From Kiritimatiellia bacterium (GTDB taxonomy: Bacteria > Verrucomicrobiota > Kiritimatiellia > RFP12 > UBA1067), in assembly GCA_017406465.1 (NCBI GenBank), contig JAFQYM010000049.1:1-37041 (forward strand): DNA of 37,041 nucleotides, in the 5' to 3' direction. The notes under the pieces are model-generated. The model searched no databases. It was given only the letters and a program-made list of their open reading frames with translations, and had not been told where the DNA came from. A program made the position numbers and the translations under genes. Shown one piece after another: positions 15,920 through 23,489 of this stretch. Each line of letters opens with the position of its first letter. The first letter of the stretch is position 1.

Positions 15920-18619
15920 TCACCGCAGGTAGACGGACGAACCTGTCTGCAGCGCATCGCGTCCCCTAATCGACTCCACGGCACCGCTTCCTGTGAAGCC
16001 GATGCGTCCGATAGACGCCGTTCCGCCCTTCGTCGCCAAGGGGAACGCATTTTCGCCGGTCGTTGCGTCTACGAACTGGATGCGGCATCCCGGTTTCAGG
16101 ATGAAGGCGTTGTATTCGTCCTTCTTCGGGAAGAACCAAAAGCAGACCGTATAGTCCGCCGCAGCATCGACATCGACGCCAGGCGCCGTCGCCTCAACCC
16201 ATTTGGGGCCGTTCTCGTCGCTCGTGTAGAGCATGAATTTCGCACCCTCCTCGCCGTCGGCGATGCAGACTGCCGCCCTGGCGGTCCGCGGCATGTCCGT
16301 ACGCACGGGCGAGCAGCGGTTGAAGTTCAGCTTGGAACGAACTTCCACGACTTTTCCGACTGAACCGAAGAACGGCGAGAACACCGCTTCGCCATCGGAC
16401 GAAATGACGCCAGACTCGTATTCGCGCGCCGGGCTCCATGTGCCGGTGGTTCCGGCGGTTGACGCGCTCTCGCGGATCCATTCGTTGCCGCGGGTCTTTT
16501 CGACCGCCCGCCTTACGACGACGTTGTCGATCATAGTCATGGCATCAGCAGTCGTTGTTCCTGTGTTTCTCGTGTTTTCGGACGATACCTGCCAGAACGT
16601 AAGCGCGTATGTTCCGCCTGCCGCGACTTCCACGGTGTTCGTGAGCGCGTACTTGACGTTTCTGTCGGGCACCTCCAGCCTGCCGACGCCGTTTGTCTCG
16701 GTTCCCTGAATCAGCGAGACATGGACCACTCCGCCAAAGCAATTGTTTTGGACGCGCCCAGTCGCTTCGAACGATATCTCATACCGTCCCGCCTCAAGTT
16801 CAAGATCCTGCGAGAACCATGCCTCGGCACGTCCACTGTTGGTCTGCAGCCCACACGCATATTTCCCGAATCCGCTCATATTCACGTAGCCGCCACTCTT
16901 GTTCATGACGAGCAAGGTGTTCTTTGTGGTTGTCGTCCATTCAGGATTGTCGTATCCGCTGTCGCCCCACCGCTTGGAGTTACCGCTCGTCGACGTGGTC
17001 GAATCCTCGAAATCGCAGTTGAGAACGATGTTGTCGTCTTCGACGTAGAACGTCAATCCGGCTGGCATGAGCTTCACGCAGTCGCCAACCTCCTCGACAA
17101 TGCAGGCTTCTGCGTATTTCCCCGAAAGGGAGATGTTGCGCGTTTCGGGGAGCGCCGATCCGTCCGAAATCGTCAGTATCGCGACGCCGTTTTCGCCAAC
17201 CGCCTTGTTTGCGACTATCGAAAGTCCGTTCTGGAGGATCCTGGCGGCTGATGCCGCGTCTACCCTGAGCTGCGTGTTGTCCTTGACCGTCGTCGGCCCG
17301 TTGTAGGCGATCGTGCCGTTTACCGTGATCGCCTTTCCGCCTGCGAACGTCACGCCGCCGTCCGTCTCGCCTTCGGCAACCGCGCTTCCGAGCGCGGCCC
17401 CGATCTTGGCGTTGTTTGCCGGTTTGATTGTCGCGCCTCCCTTCGCGATCGACACCGTCAGAAGGTCTGCCGCCGGAATTATGTCCTTGTTCGCCGAAGC
17501 GCTGCTTTCGAACGTCGCGCCGTCGAACGTGACGGATCCCGTTCCGTCGCCAGCAGAAATCGTGTCTGCCGTGATTTTGGCGCCGCCGCTGAACAGCGCG
17601 GTGCCCGTCGAGTCGGAGGAAAAGCCAACCACGAAACTGCCTTCTACGTCGAGCGTGCCGCCGTTCATGTCGTACACGCCGGTGGAATTGGCCGCCCGTC
17701 CCACATGCACGGCTTCTCGCGCCACTTTGACCGTGCAGTTCGTCACGTGTACTTCGCCAACGCTGTTTGTGCCCGCGATGTGCATCTGCTTTCCCACGGA
17801 TATCTTGGAGTCTTTGGCGAATATCTTTCCAGTGGAGGACTGACCATTGTTGTACCAGCCGCCCATAAAAAACGTCTCTTCTGCAGCAAGGACTGCACCA
17901 TCGCGCATGTACACGCTGAAGTTCGCGCCGGGAAGATTTGCGCCCCTGATGCCTCCGACGACTACATTGTTGCCGCTGGTCACCACCGAAGTCTCGCCGG
18001 CAATCGTAAGCGACCCCTTGAGAAGGTTGATGTCGTTCGTTGCAACGAGCGTCGCGGCGGAATCCACGCCCGCCACCGTCACATCTGCCGTGTAGTCGGC
18101 GGGCTGCTTCAGGTTGCCCATGTGGATGTTGTTGGCCTTGTACGTGCCTCCCTTGAATTCAACCTTTGCATCATAGAGCCCCACATAATAGTTCGAGGTG
18201 TTGTACGCTAGGTTGGTATGTGCTATGTAAATGCTGCCCTTGTTCTGGTTGTTCGGGGAAAGCGTCAGATCAAGACCGAATGTCGGCTCACTTGCGGTAA
18301 ACACAAGTGGCGGATTGCCACTCGCGTAGTTTGCAATCGTCAACGTGCCGTTCATCGTGAACATGCTGGAGAATTCGACTCTGGCCGCTTCCACCGTATT
18401 GATACTTTTCCAGAAGGAAATATTGAGATACTTCCCGCCGAGCTCATCGTTGGGATACTTCTCTATGTCGTTCTTGACATTCCAGTTGTCGATATCCTGG
18501 AAATCATAGGTCGCTGCACTGCCTTTCCAAAGATTGTGTTTATCTGCCATGGCCGGCGAAACCGCCGCCGCCGCGACTAACGCCGCGATCGCGGCCGGTT
18601 TTGCGAATGTCGTCTTCAT
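15920..18619 (-). CDS. Large secreted beta-helix surface protein
   Basis: The start is the ATG at 18619, which has AAAGGAG upstream; an earlier ATG at 18640 would put that ribosome site inside the gene. The 899 residues open with a signal peptide (MKTTFAKPAAIAALVAAAAV..., cleavage after AMA). Residues about 30-480 consist of short repeats such as TGVYDMNGGTLDVEGSFVVG and GTALFSGGAKITADTISAGDG, like autotransporter-associated beta-strand repeats, and should form a long beta-helix. A carbohydrate-binding-like beta-sandwich follows (about 535-705: VLNCDFED at the start, RYEISFEATG later). The last 175 residues match the LamG-like module of the C10 protease. No autotransporter barrel, sortase or PEP-CTERM motif is seen; the chain ends GSSVYLR. 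Likely a surface or adhesive protein; function not established. Confidence 0.85.
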   Translation of the reverse strand: MKTTFAKPAAIAALVAAAAVSPAMADKHNLWKGSAATYDFQDIDNWNVKNDIEKYPNDELGGKYLNISFWKSINTVEAARVEFSSMFTMNGTLTIANYASGNPPLVFTASEPTFGLDLTLSPNNQNKGSIYIAHTNLAYNTSNYYVGLYDAKVEFKGGTYKANNIHMGNLKQPADYTADVTVAGVDSAATLVATNDINLLKGSLTIAGETSVVTSGNNVVVGGIRGANLPGANFSVYMRDGAVLAAEETFFMGGWYNNGQSSTGKIFAKDSKISVGKQMHIAGTNSVGEVHVTNCTVKVAREAVHVGRAANSTGVYDMNGGTLDVEGSFVVGFSSDSTGTALFSGGAKITADTISAGDGTGSVTFDGATFESSASANKDIIPAADLLTVSIAKGGATIKPANNAKIGAALGSAVAEGETDGGVTFAGGKAITVNGTIAYNGPTTVKDNTQLRVDAASAARILQNGLSIVANKAVGENGVAILTISDGSALPETRNISLSGKYAEACIVEEVGDCVKLMPAGLTFYVEDDNIVLNCDFEDSTTSTSGNSKRWGDSGYDNPEWTTTTKNTLLVMNKSGGYVNMSGFGKYACGLQTNSGRAEAWFSQDLELEAGRYEISFEATGRVQNNCFGGVVHVSLIQGTETNGVGRLEVPDRNVKYALTNTVEVAAGGTYALTFWQVSSENTRNTGTTTADAMTMIDNVVVRRAVEKTRGNEWIRESASTAGTTGTWSPAREYESGVISSDGEAVFSPFFGSVGKVVEVRSKLNFNRCSPVRTDMPRTARAAVCIADGEEGAKFMLYTSDENGPKWVEATAPGVDVDAAADYTVCFWFFPKKDEYNAFILKPGCRIQFVDATTGENAFPLATKGGTASIGRIGFTGSGAVESIRGRDALQTGSSVYLR

Positions 18620-18668
18620 ATGTTCGATTGCTCCTTTCAATGTTTCTTAAATAGAGGAATAGCCGGTT

Positions 18669-20685
18669 TTATCTCGCCAGCAGAATCACGCCGAGCGGAG
18701 CGCCTAGTTTCACCTGCTTTGCATTCGCGTCATACACCGCCCTGAACGCACGCTTCGCCGGCGTCGCCGCCTCTTTTGCTGCATCGGCGTACGAAAGGCC
18801 GTTCTTGATGGCACGCAGCATAGCGGCGTCCGGTTCGGACTCGGGCGCTTCGCTGTATGTGAAGAGAACGGTTCCGGCTGCCGCGTCAGAGGCAAGCCTC
18901 GCCTTCAATTCCCCTCCGTTCGAGCCGAACAGCGACGAGGCGGCATTGCTGGAGAGCTTCAGCGACGTTTCGGGGCTCTTGTCTATCGCCCCTCCGAAGG
19001 CAAGCGAACCGGTAAACGTCACTGTGCCGCTGCCAGTCACCTTCAAATCGCCGGATGCCGCGCCGCCCGCCGCCGCGATATTCGCCGGAATCGTCACGGA
19101 CTTGCCGTTTGTGTCGATAATGCCGCCGTTGGAATTCACGGTGACCGTCAGTCTGTCCTTCGCAGGAATGAACTGCGGGGTGTCCACCGCCGCCCTCAGC
19201 GTTCCGCCCTCAAACGCAATCGCTACGTTTTGATTGTTGCCCTTGGAGGCCTCGTCGTATTTGAATAATTGCGTCTGCAGCACGCTGCCTGCGCCAATCG
19301 TAATGGTGAAGTCGCCGCCAACACCCGCATAGCCGCGGCCACCATAGGCAGTGGTAATGCCATGATCGCCACGCACCGAGAAAACTGCGCCATTGCCAAG
19401 CGCTATCCCGCCGTTTCCTCCGTGGATATAGGCATGCCAGTTAACGGTCATGGTTGCGTTTGTGACAGCAATCCACGTCTGGTCCTTCAGTGTTCCGCTT
19501 GCCGCGCCCACCAATAAGTGATTATTCGCCGTATAACTTGCTCCTCCTGAGAGCGACAGCAACGCATAGCCTCCAGTCGTGCTCCCGGTGAAATTGCCGA
19601 TTTCCGTATTATTGGCGGACGTCGCCGTACCGCCTGTCATAATGAACTTGGCTTTGGTGTCCCTTCGTCCGCTGTCTCCGCTTCCGGCTCCTCCGAGATA
19701 AACGGCCTTGCCGACCGTCAGCGTCCCGCCGGACATTTTAAACGTACCGGTTGACTCATGGCCGGCGCAGACAGTAAAATTGTCTTTGGTTGAGGCCGAG
19801 GCGCCATTGCGCAACTCAAGCGTACCAGTCGAATTCGCACCAACGCCGATGCTGATGTAGCCACCACTGTTTAGCATCTTCAAACTGGCGTTGCCGTCGA
19901 ATACGGCGGAGAAGTTTCCGCCTTCCATGTGGGCCACATTGAACTGGTTCGAGACGTTGAGCGCCACGGCATCTGAGCCGCCGGCAACAAGCAGCGACCC
20001 ATTGTACAAGTTGACAACATTGTGAATAAGGATTGAAACAGGGCTCTGAGCCGTTTTACCTGACGAAATACCGCTGCCGAATATTCCGTTTGTAATGACA
20101 AGACGACCGGAGTAGTCTGTTGAGGAATTTGCGCCGCCGACATATATGTTCCTTGCCGCCCATTTGCCACCTCCGCAGATCCAGAGCTCGGTTTCCTGCG
20201 GCGAGTCGTTGTTGGGGTCTGCCACTCCATTGCTTCCGCCAACGGCGAACCAGCCTGAGGCACCCATATCCCAACCTATATCTTCTGCATTCGCCCTTAG
20301 AATCCACGGCTCGGGATAAGCGGCTCCCCAAAACGAAAGTCTGGCAGGGCATGCAAGTTCAGGGGAGATCAATATCTGCTTGCCGGTCCAATCCGTTTTT
20401 TTTAGTCGGCTTGGATGGAAAATGTAGTTGTGAAGATCTGTAGTTGTAGCGGATGGATACCTGCCATTTGTCTGAGTCGTCCAATTGGCCTTAGTTGTAA
20501 CATTTGCGTTGCCACCATGCGTAAAATAGTTGTTAGCTGCAACAGCCTGACTTCCGGTAAAACAAAATGCCGCCGCAAGGAAAGATGCGGACAGCCTCAG
20601 ACAAGCAGATAGACTCAGACAATTCCTCAGGTAATTAGATGTTTTACCCCCCCCCCCTCGGATTATTGCAAATTATCGCGATCAT
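18669..20685 (-). CDS. Phase-variable beta-helix surface protein, out of frame at an 11-G tract
   Basis: From 20646 down to the stop at 18669 the frame is open. It encodes a signal peptide (KTSNYLRNCLSLSACLRL, then SASFLAAAFCFTGSQAVAA) and a beta-helix passenger with repeats such as STGTLELRNGASASTKDNF and STGTFKMSGGTLTVGKAVYLGG, ending GVILLAR. There is no ATG, GTG or TTG in this frame before a TTG at 20372, which lies far past the signal peptide. The ATG at 20685 reads MIAIICNNPRGGG through a run of 11 G (20657-20647) and in this sequence then hits TAA. With 10 or 13 G it would run in frame through the signal peptide to the end (671 residues with 10 G). The gene is therefore drawn across the tract as a slippage-controlled gene in the OFF state. 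It leads the surface operon; the next gene starts 49 bp after its stop. Confidence 0.8.
20647..20657 (-). repeat. Homopolymeric G11 tract (C11 on plus strand), slippage site
   Basis: Eleven identical bases between the start codon at 20685 and the signal peptide of the beta-helix protein. It is the only mononucleotide run of this length noticed in the window. Loss of one base or gain of two restores the reading frame. Confidence 0.9.
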
Positions 20686-20757
20686 ATCTTTTCATCTTTC
20701 CTTTTTTTATGTGTAGCCTTGACACTCTGTCTGAAGCCACTTTTCCTATTTTTCGTA

Positions 20758-20801
20758 ACTTTACCACAGACCAGTGTCTTGCGTCAAGCCCCTATTGGGC
20801 T
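20758..20801 (-). promoter_or_regulatory. Promoter and possible operator of the surface operon
   Basis: On the minus strand: TTGACG (20787-20782), 18 bases, TAAAGT (20763-20758) preceded by TGG. This gives a leader of about 65 bases before ATG 20685. A small palindrome, AGCCC/GGGCT with a 5-base loop (20787-20801), touches the -35 box. The rest of the gap up to 20972 is purine-rich on the minus strand and shows no convincing gene. Confidence 0.6.
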
Positions 20802-20950
20802 CCACTGATTTTCCTTCAACCAGACTTCCTTTTTCATCTTTTGCCTCGCTTTCCTTTCTGTTTTTCCGTCGCAGCCACCCGACCGCGACAGGACACCACT
20901 AGTAGTGTTTTTACAAGTTGATTTTACTATAAACAGAGTCATTCGTCCAT

Positions 20951-20967
20951 CCCCCAGAATTGGGGGT
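20951..20967. promoter_or_regulatory. CCCCCA/TGGGGG palindrome behind the transporter gene
   Basis: CCCCCAGAATTGGGGG (20951-20966) forms 6-bp arms around 4 bases, 6 bp past the transporter stop. There is no T-run, so it is a poor intrinsic terminator. Its 12-mer AGAATTGGGGGT (20956-20967) recurs between the divergent promoters at 23419-23430, which suggests a shared protein-binding site. Confidence 0.45.
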
Positions 20968-20972
20968 AGTGG

Positions 20973-22346
20973 CTATCGCTTCGCCCTCCAGACGGTCAGT
21001 GCGCACAGGACGGAGAGTGTCGCCATGCCGATCCAGAAGACCGCCAGGTAGTCGATCGTGTAGCCGTTCGCGAAGGTATGCCCGAGGAGGTACGCCTTGC
21101 CGGTCGCGGCGTCGCGTCCGACAAGGAGTCCGGACACCGCGCTTTGTATGCCGGCGCCGAAGTAGTTGCCCATCCCGGCGATGCCGAGCGCCGCGCCGGC
21201 CGCAACGCGCGGGACGAGGTCTACGGCCATCAGTCCGCCCAGGAACGTAAGGAGTATGCCCACTGCGAGTCCGAAGCACACCATTGCCACGACGTCGAGC
21301 CAAATGCACTTGACGGGAACCAGCATCATGAGGGAGAGGCCCGTTACGTTCAGCACGCCAGCCATCAGTGCGAGTTCGTTGCGGCTTCCCTTGAAGAGGC
21401 GGTCGGATATTATGCCCGAAAGTCCGCTGGAGACGGCCCCCACTATAGAGTTGAGCGTTATTATGCACGCGGCGGTCTCCGTTGCATAGCCCTTCTTCAC
21501 CTCAAGGAAAAAGATGCCCCAGTCTATTATCGCGTACCGGCTCATGGCGAAGAACCCGCCGGCGAGCGCAACCATCCACACGGCCCAGTTCTTGAGAGCG
21601 AGACGCTGCCCGCGCCCAACGTCCCCGGCCGTCTTGCGCTCCGCCTCGCCCTTGACCTCGCCCTCCCACTCGGCGACGGAGGGGAGCCCCTCCGACTGCG
21701 GGGAGTCGCGCATAAACACCGCGATGAGCGCGACGCCAATGAAGCCGAACAGCGCCGCGCCCCAGAAGCCGCTCCGCCATGCGAGGTCGGCGCCCCACGC
21801 CTCGCCGACCTTAACCATTATGACGCTCGTCACGACGTAGGCGATCGCCTCGCCAAGGTTGTTGGAGCAGCTCCATATACCGTAGAAGGTGCCGCGGGAC
21901 CGATTGGGCCACCAACGTGCAAGCGAGACGACGCAGCAGGGCGAGCCCGAGCCCTGGGCGAGGCCGTTCACGAACCAGACGACCATGAGCATGGCGGCGG
22001 GAACGTGGAAGCCGACAGTCATGGTGGCGAGGGACGACACAAACAGCCCGAAGGCGAACATGCGGCGGATGTTGGCGCGGTCCGCAAGGAACCCGCACGC
22101 AAGCTTGCCTATGGCATAGGCAACCAGCAGTGCGGATCCCACATAGCCGATTTCGCGCGCCGTATAGGCACCCTCCTCGATCATCGTCTTCTTCGTTGCG
22201 GAGAATGCAAGGCGGCATACGTAGAAAAGCGCGTAGCCGAGAAGCATTATAGAGACCTGCCGGATGCGGATCAGCCCGAAGCGACGCCCTATCTCATCCG
22301 CCGAAGCGGACACAATGCGGGCCGGAGCAGGTGAAAAGAAGCCCAT
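20973..22346 (-). CDS. OPA-family MFS transporter (GlpT/UhpC-like)
   Basis: A 457-residue membrane protein with about 12 predicted helices and a central cytoplasmic loop (about 230-260, Glu/Lys-rich). The opening RRFGLIRIRQVSIMLLGYALFYVCRLAFSATK and the segments GSPCCVVSLARWWPNRSRGTFYGIWSCSNNLG and GISDRLFKGSRN-like loops are typical of the organophosphate:phosphate antiporter family (GlpT, UhpT, UhpC). Family members exchange glycerol 3-phosphate or hexose phosphates for phosphate, or sense them (UhpC). It starts 10 bp after the glycerophosphodiesterase stop with GAGGG as ribosome site, so its likely substrate is glycerol 3-phosphate released by that enzyme (inference). A sensor role with the adjacent kinase is the alternative. 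Confidence 0.88.
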   Translation of the reverse strand: MGFFSPAPARIVSASADEIGRRFGLIRIRQVSIMLLGYALFYVCRLAFSATKKTMIEEGAYTAREIGYVGSALLVAYAIGKLACGFLADRANIRRMFAFGLFVSSLATMTVGFHVPAAMLMVVWFVNGLAQGSGSPCCVVSLARWWPNRSRGTFYGIWSCSNNLGEAIAYVVTSVIMVKVGEAWGADLAWRSGFWGAALFGFIGVALIAVFMRDSPQSEGLPSVAEWEGEVKGEAERKTAGDVGRGQRLALKNWAVWMVALAGGFFAMSRYAIIDWGIFFLEVKKGYATETAACIITLNSIVGAVSSGLSGIISDRLFKGSRNELALMAGVLNVTGLSLMMLVPVKCIWLDVVAMVCFGLAVGILLTFLGGLMAVDLVPRVAAGAALGIAGMGNYFGAGIQSAVSGLLVGRDAATGKAYLLGHTFANGYTIDYLAVFWIGMATLSVLCALTVWRAKR

Positions 22347-22356
22347 TTCGCGTCCC

Positions 22357-23331
22357 TCAGAGCGTGTGTCTGCCTATGTTGTTCAGGTATACGAGCAACT
22401 CGGCGCCATAGTCGGTCTGGAGCATCGTCGCGCCCTGCTCGAGGCTCCAGCCCCAGGTCTCAGCCGGATTGGTGAAGCCGCGCACCTCGCCGCGTCCGCA
22501 GTTGAGGGAGTCCCACATCGTGTTGATCCAGATGCGGGGCGCGCCGGGCGCCACGCGGACCTTCTCCAGCTGCGCCGCGCCCGCGTCGGAATCCATGCAC
22601 ATCTCGTACATCGACGCCTTGCGCGGCTCCTCCGCGATCCATTGCGGGAGTATCTTCGCGGCGTGTTCGTGATTCTTCCAGCAGAACTGGACAACCGGCA
22701 TGTAGAGCAGTTCGCCGCTCTCCACGTATTTCCAGTACTCCCTGAAGAGGCGCTTTGCGTCGGCGGGGCCGTGCGTGGACTTCACGAGCACGTCCTTCAT
22801 GGCACCCGCCTTCTCCACCGCCTGGAGGATCTCGTACGGATGCAGGGTGAACTTGTCGATGTTGACCAGAATCTTGCCCTTCGCGAGCGCGAGCGCCTCC
22901 TCGAGCGTGAGGATGTCGTAGTCGGTGGCCTTGGCGTCCTTCCCGCCCTGATTGGACCTGAGGCGGAGCTTCTTTATTTCGGCGAGCGTGTGCTCGGAGA
23001 CCTTCCCCTTGCCCGTCGTGGTGCGGTCGAGACTGTTGTCGTGGAGCAGGACGAAGCGTCCGTCCTTCGTCATCTGCACGTCCAGCTCCACGATGTCCGC
23101 GCCGAGCGCGATGCAGGAGAGTATCGCGTCCCTCGAGTTCTCGGGATAGTTCCTCCAGTCGCCGCGGTGCATGGCGACGAATACATAGTTCCTGTCGGAC
23201 GACATGAGCTTCTCGCGGATCATCTCCGTCCTGGAGGAACTCCTGTAGGATGTCGTGGCGCAACCGCCAAGTCCAATGGCCAGCGAAGCGGCAGCCAATA
23301 GTATCGTGAACGCTCTGCGTGTCGTATTCAT
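22357..23331 (-). CDS. Glycerophosphodiester phosphodiesterase lipoprotein (second paralogue)
   Basis: The start is ATG 23331 with GGAGG upstream; a longer reading from 23418 would run through the promoter. The 324 residues begin with a lipoprotein signal (MNTTRRAFTILLAAASLAIG, then LGGC). The GDPD barrel has FVAMHRGDWRNYPENSRDA and ADIVELDVQMTKDGRFVLLHDNSLDR, giving the catalytic and metal residues. It should release sn-glycerol 3-phosphate from phospholipid-derived diesters at the cell surface or in the periplasm. It forms a two-gene operon with the OPA transporter, in the manner of glpQ-glpT. Its promoter faces that of the histidine kinase. Confidence 0.92.
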   Translation of the reverse strand: MNTTRRAFTILLAAASLAIGLGGCATTSYRSSSRTEMIREKLMSSDRNYVFVAMHRGDWRNYPENSRDAILSCIALGADIVELDVQMTKDGRFVLLHDNSLDRTTTGKGKVSEHTLAEIKKLRLRSNQGGKDAKATDYDILTLEEALALAKGKILVNIDKFTLHPYEILQAVEKAGAMKDVLVKSTHGPADAKRLFREYWKYVESGELLYMPVVQFCWKNHEHAAKILPQWIAEEPRKASMYEMCMDSDAGAAQLEKVRVAPGAPRIWINTMWDSLNCGRGEVRGFTNPAETWGWSLEQGATMLQTDYGAELLVYLNNIGRHTL

Positions 23332-23383
23332 TTTCAATGCCTCCTTTTTTGCCGCGCGGCGCCCTTCGCACCGCACGCTGCAA

Positions 23384-23480
23384 ATTATACCACTTTCCGC
23401 GTCGATCGCGACACCCATAGAATTGGGGGTGTGTGGGGTGTGTCGAGGTATTGTCCTTCATGCGCACGCTGTGGTATAAT
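23384..23480. promoter_or_regulatory. Divergent promoter region between the GDPD/transporter operon and the two-component pair
   Basis: Minus: TGGTATAAT with TATAAT at 23389-23384 and no good -35, feeding the GDPD gene through a leader with GGAGG. Plus: TTGTCC (23451-23456), 18 bases, TATAAT (23475-23480) preceded by TGG, feeding the kinase. Between them lies CACCCATAGAATTGGGGGTG (23412-23431), holding the 12-mer AGAATTGGGGGT. Its centre is about 47 bases upstream of the expected GDPD start site, a usual activator position. Confidence 0.65.
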
Positions 23481-23489
23481 CTGCGTGTA

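Noticed and set aside
18620..18668. A terminator or promoter between the two beta-helix genes
   Set aside because: No hairpin with a T-run and no TATAAT-like box; only the AAAGGAG ribosome site of the second gene is visible.
20793..20846. A 17-codon minus-strand ORF (MKKEVWLKENQWSPIGA) upstream of the surface operon promoter
   Set aside because: It ends inside the -35 box and has no promoter or homologue that I can name; its length is within chance.
20898..20918. Imperfect palindrome ACACCACTAGTAGTGT followed by T residues on plus
   Set aside because: It could be a terminator for plus-strand transcription, but no plus-strand gene ends there; left unassigned.
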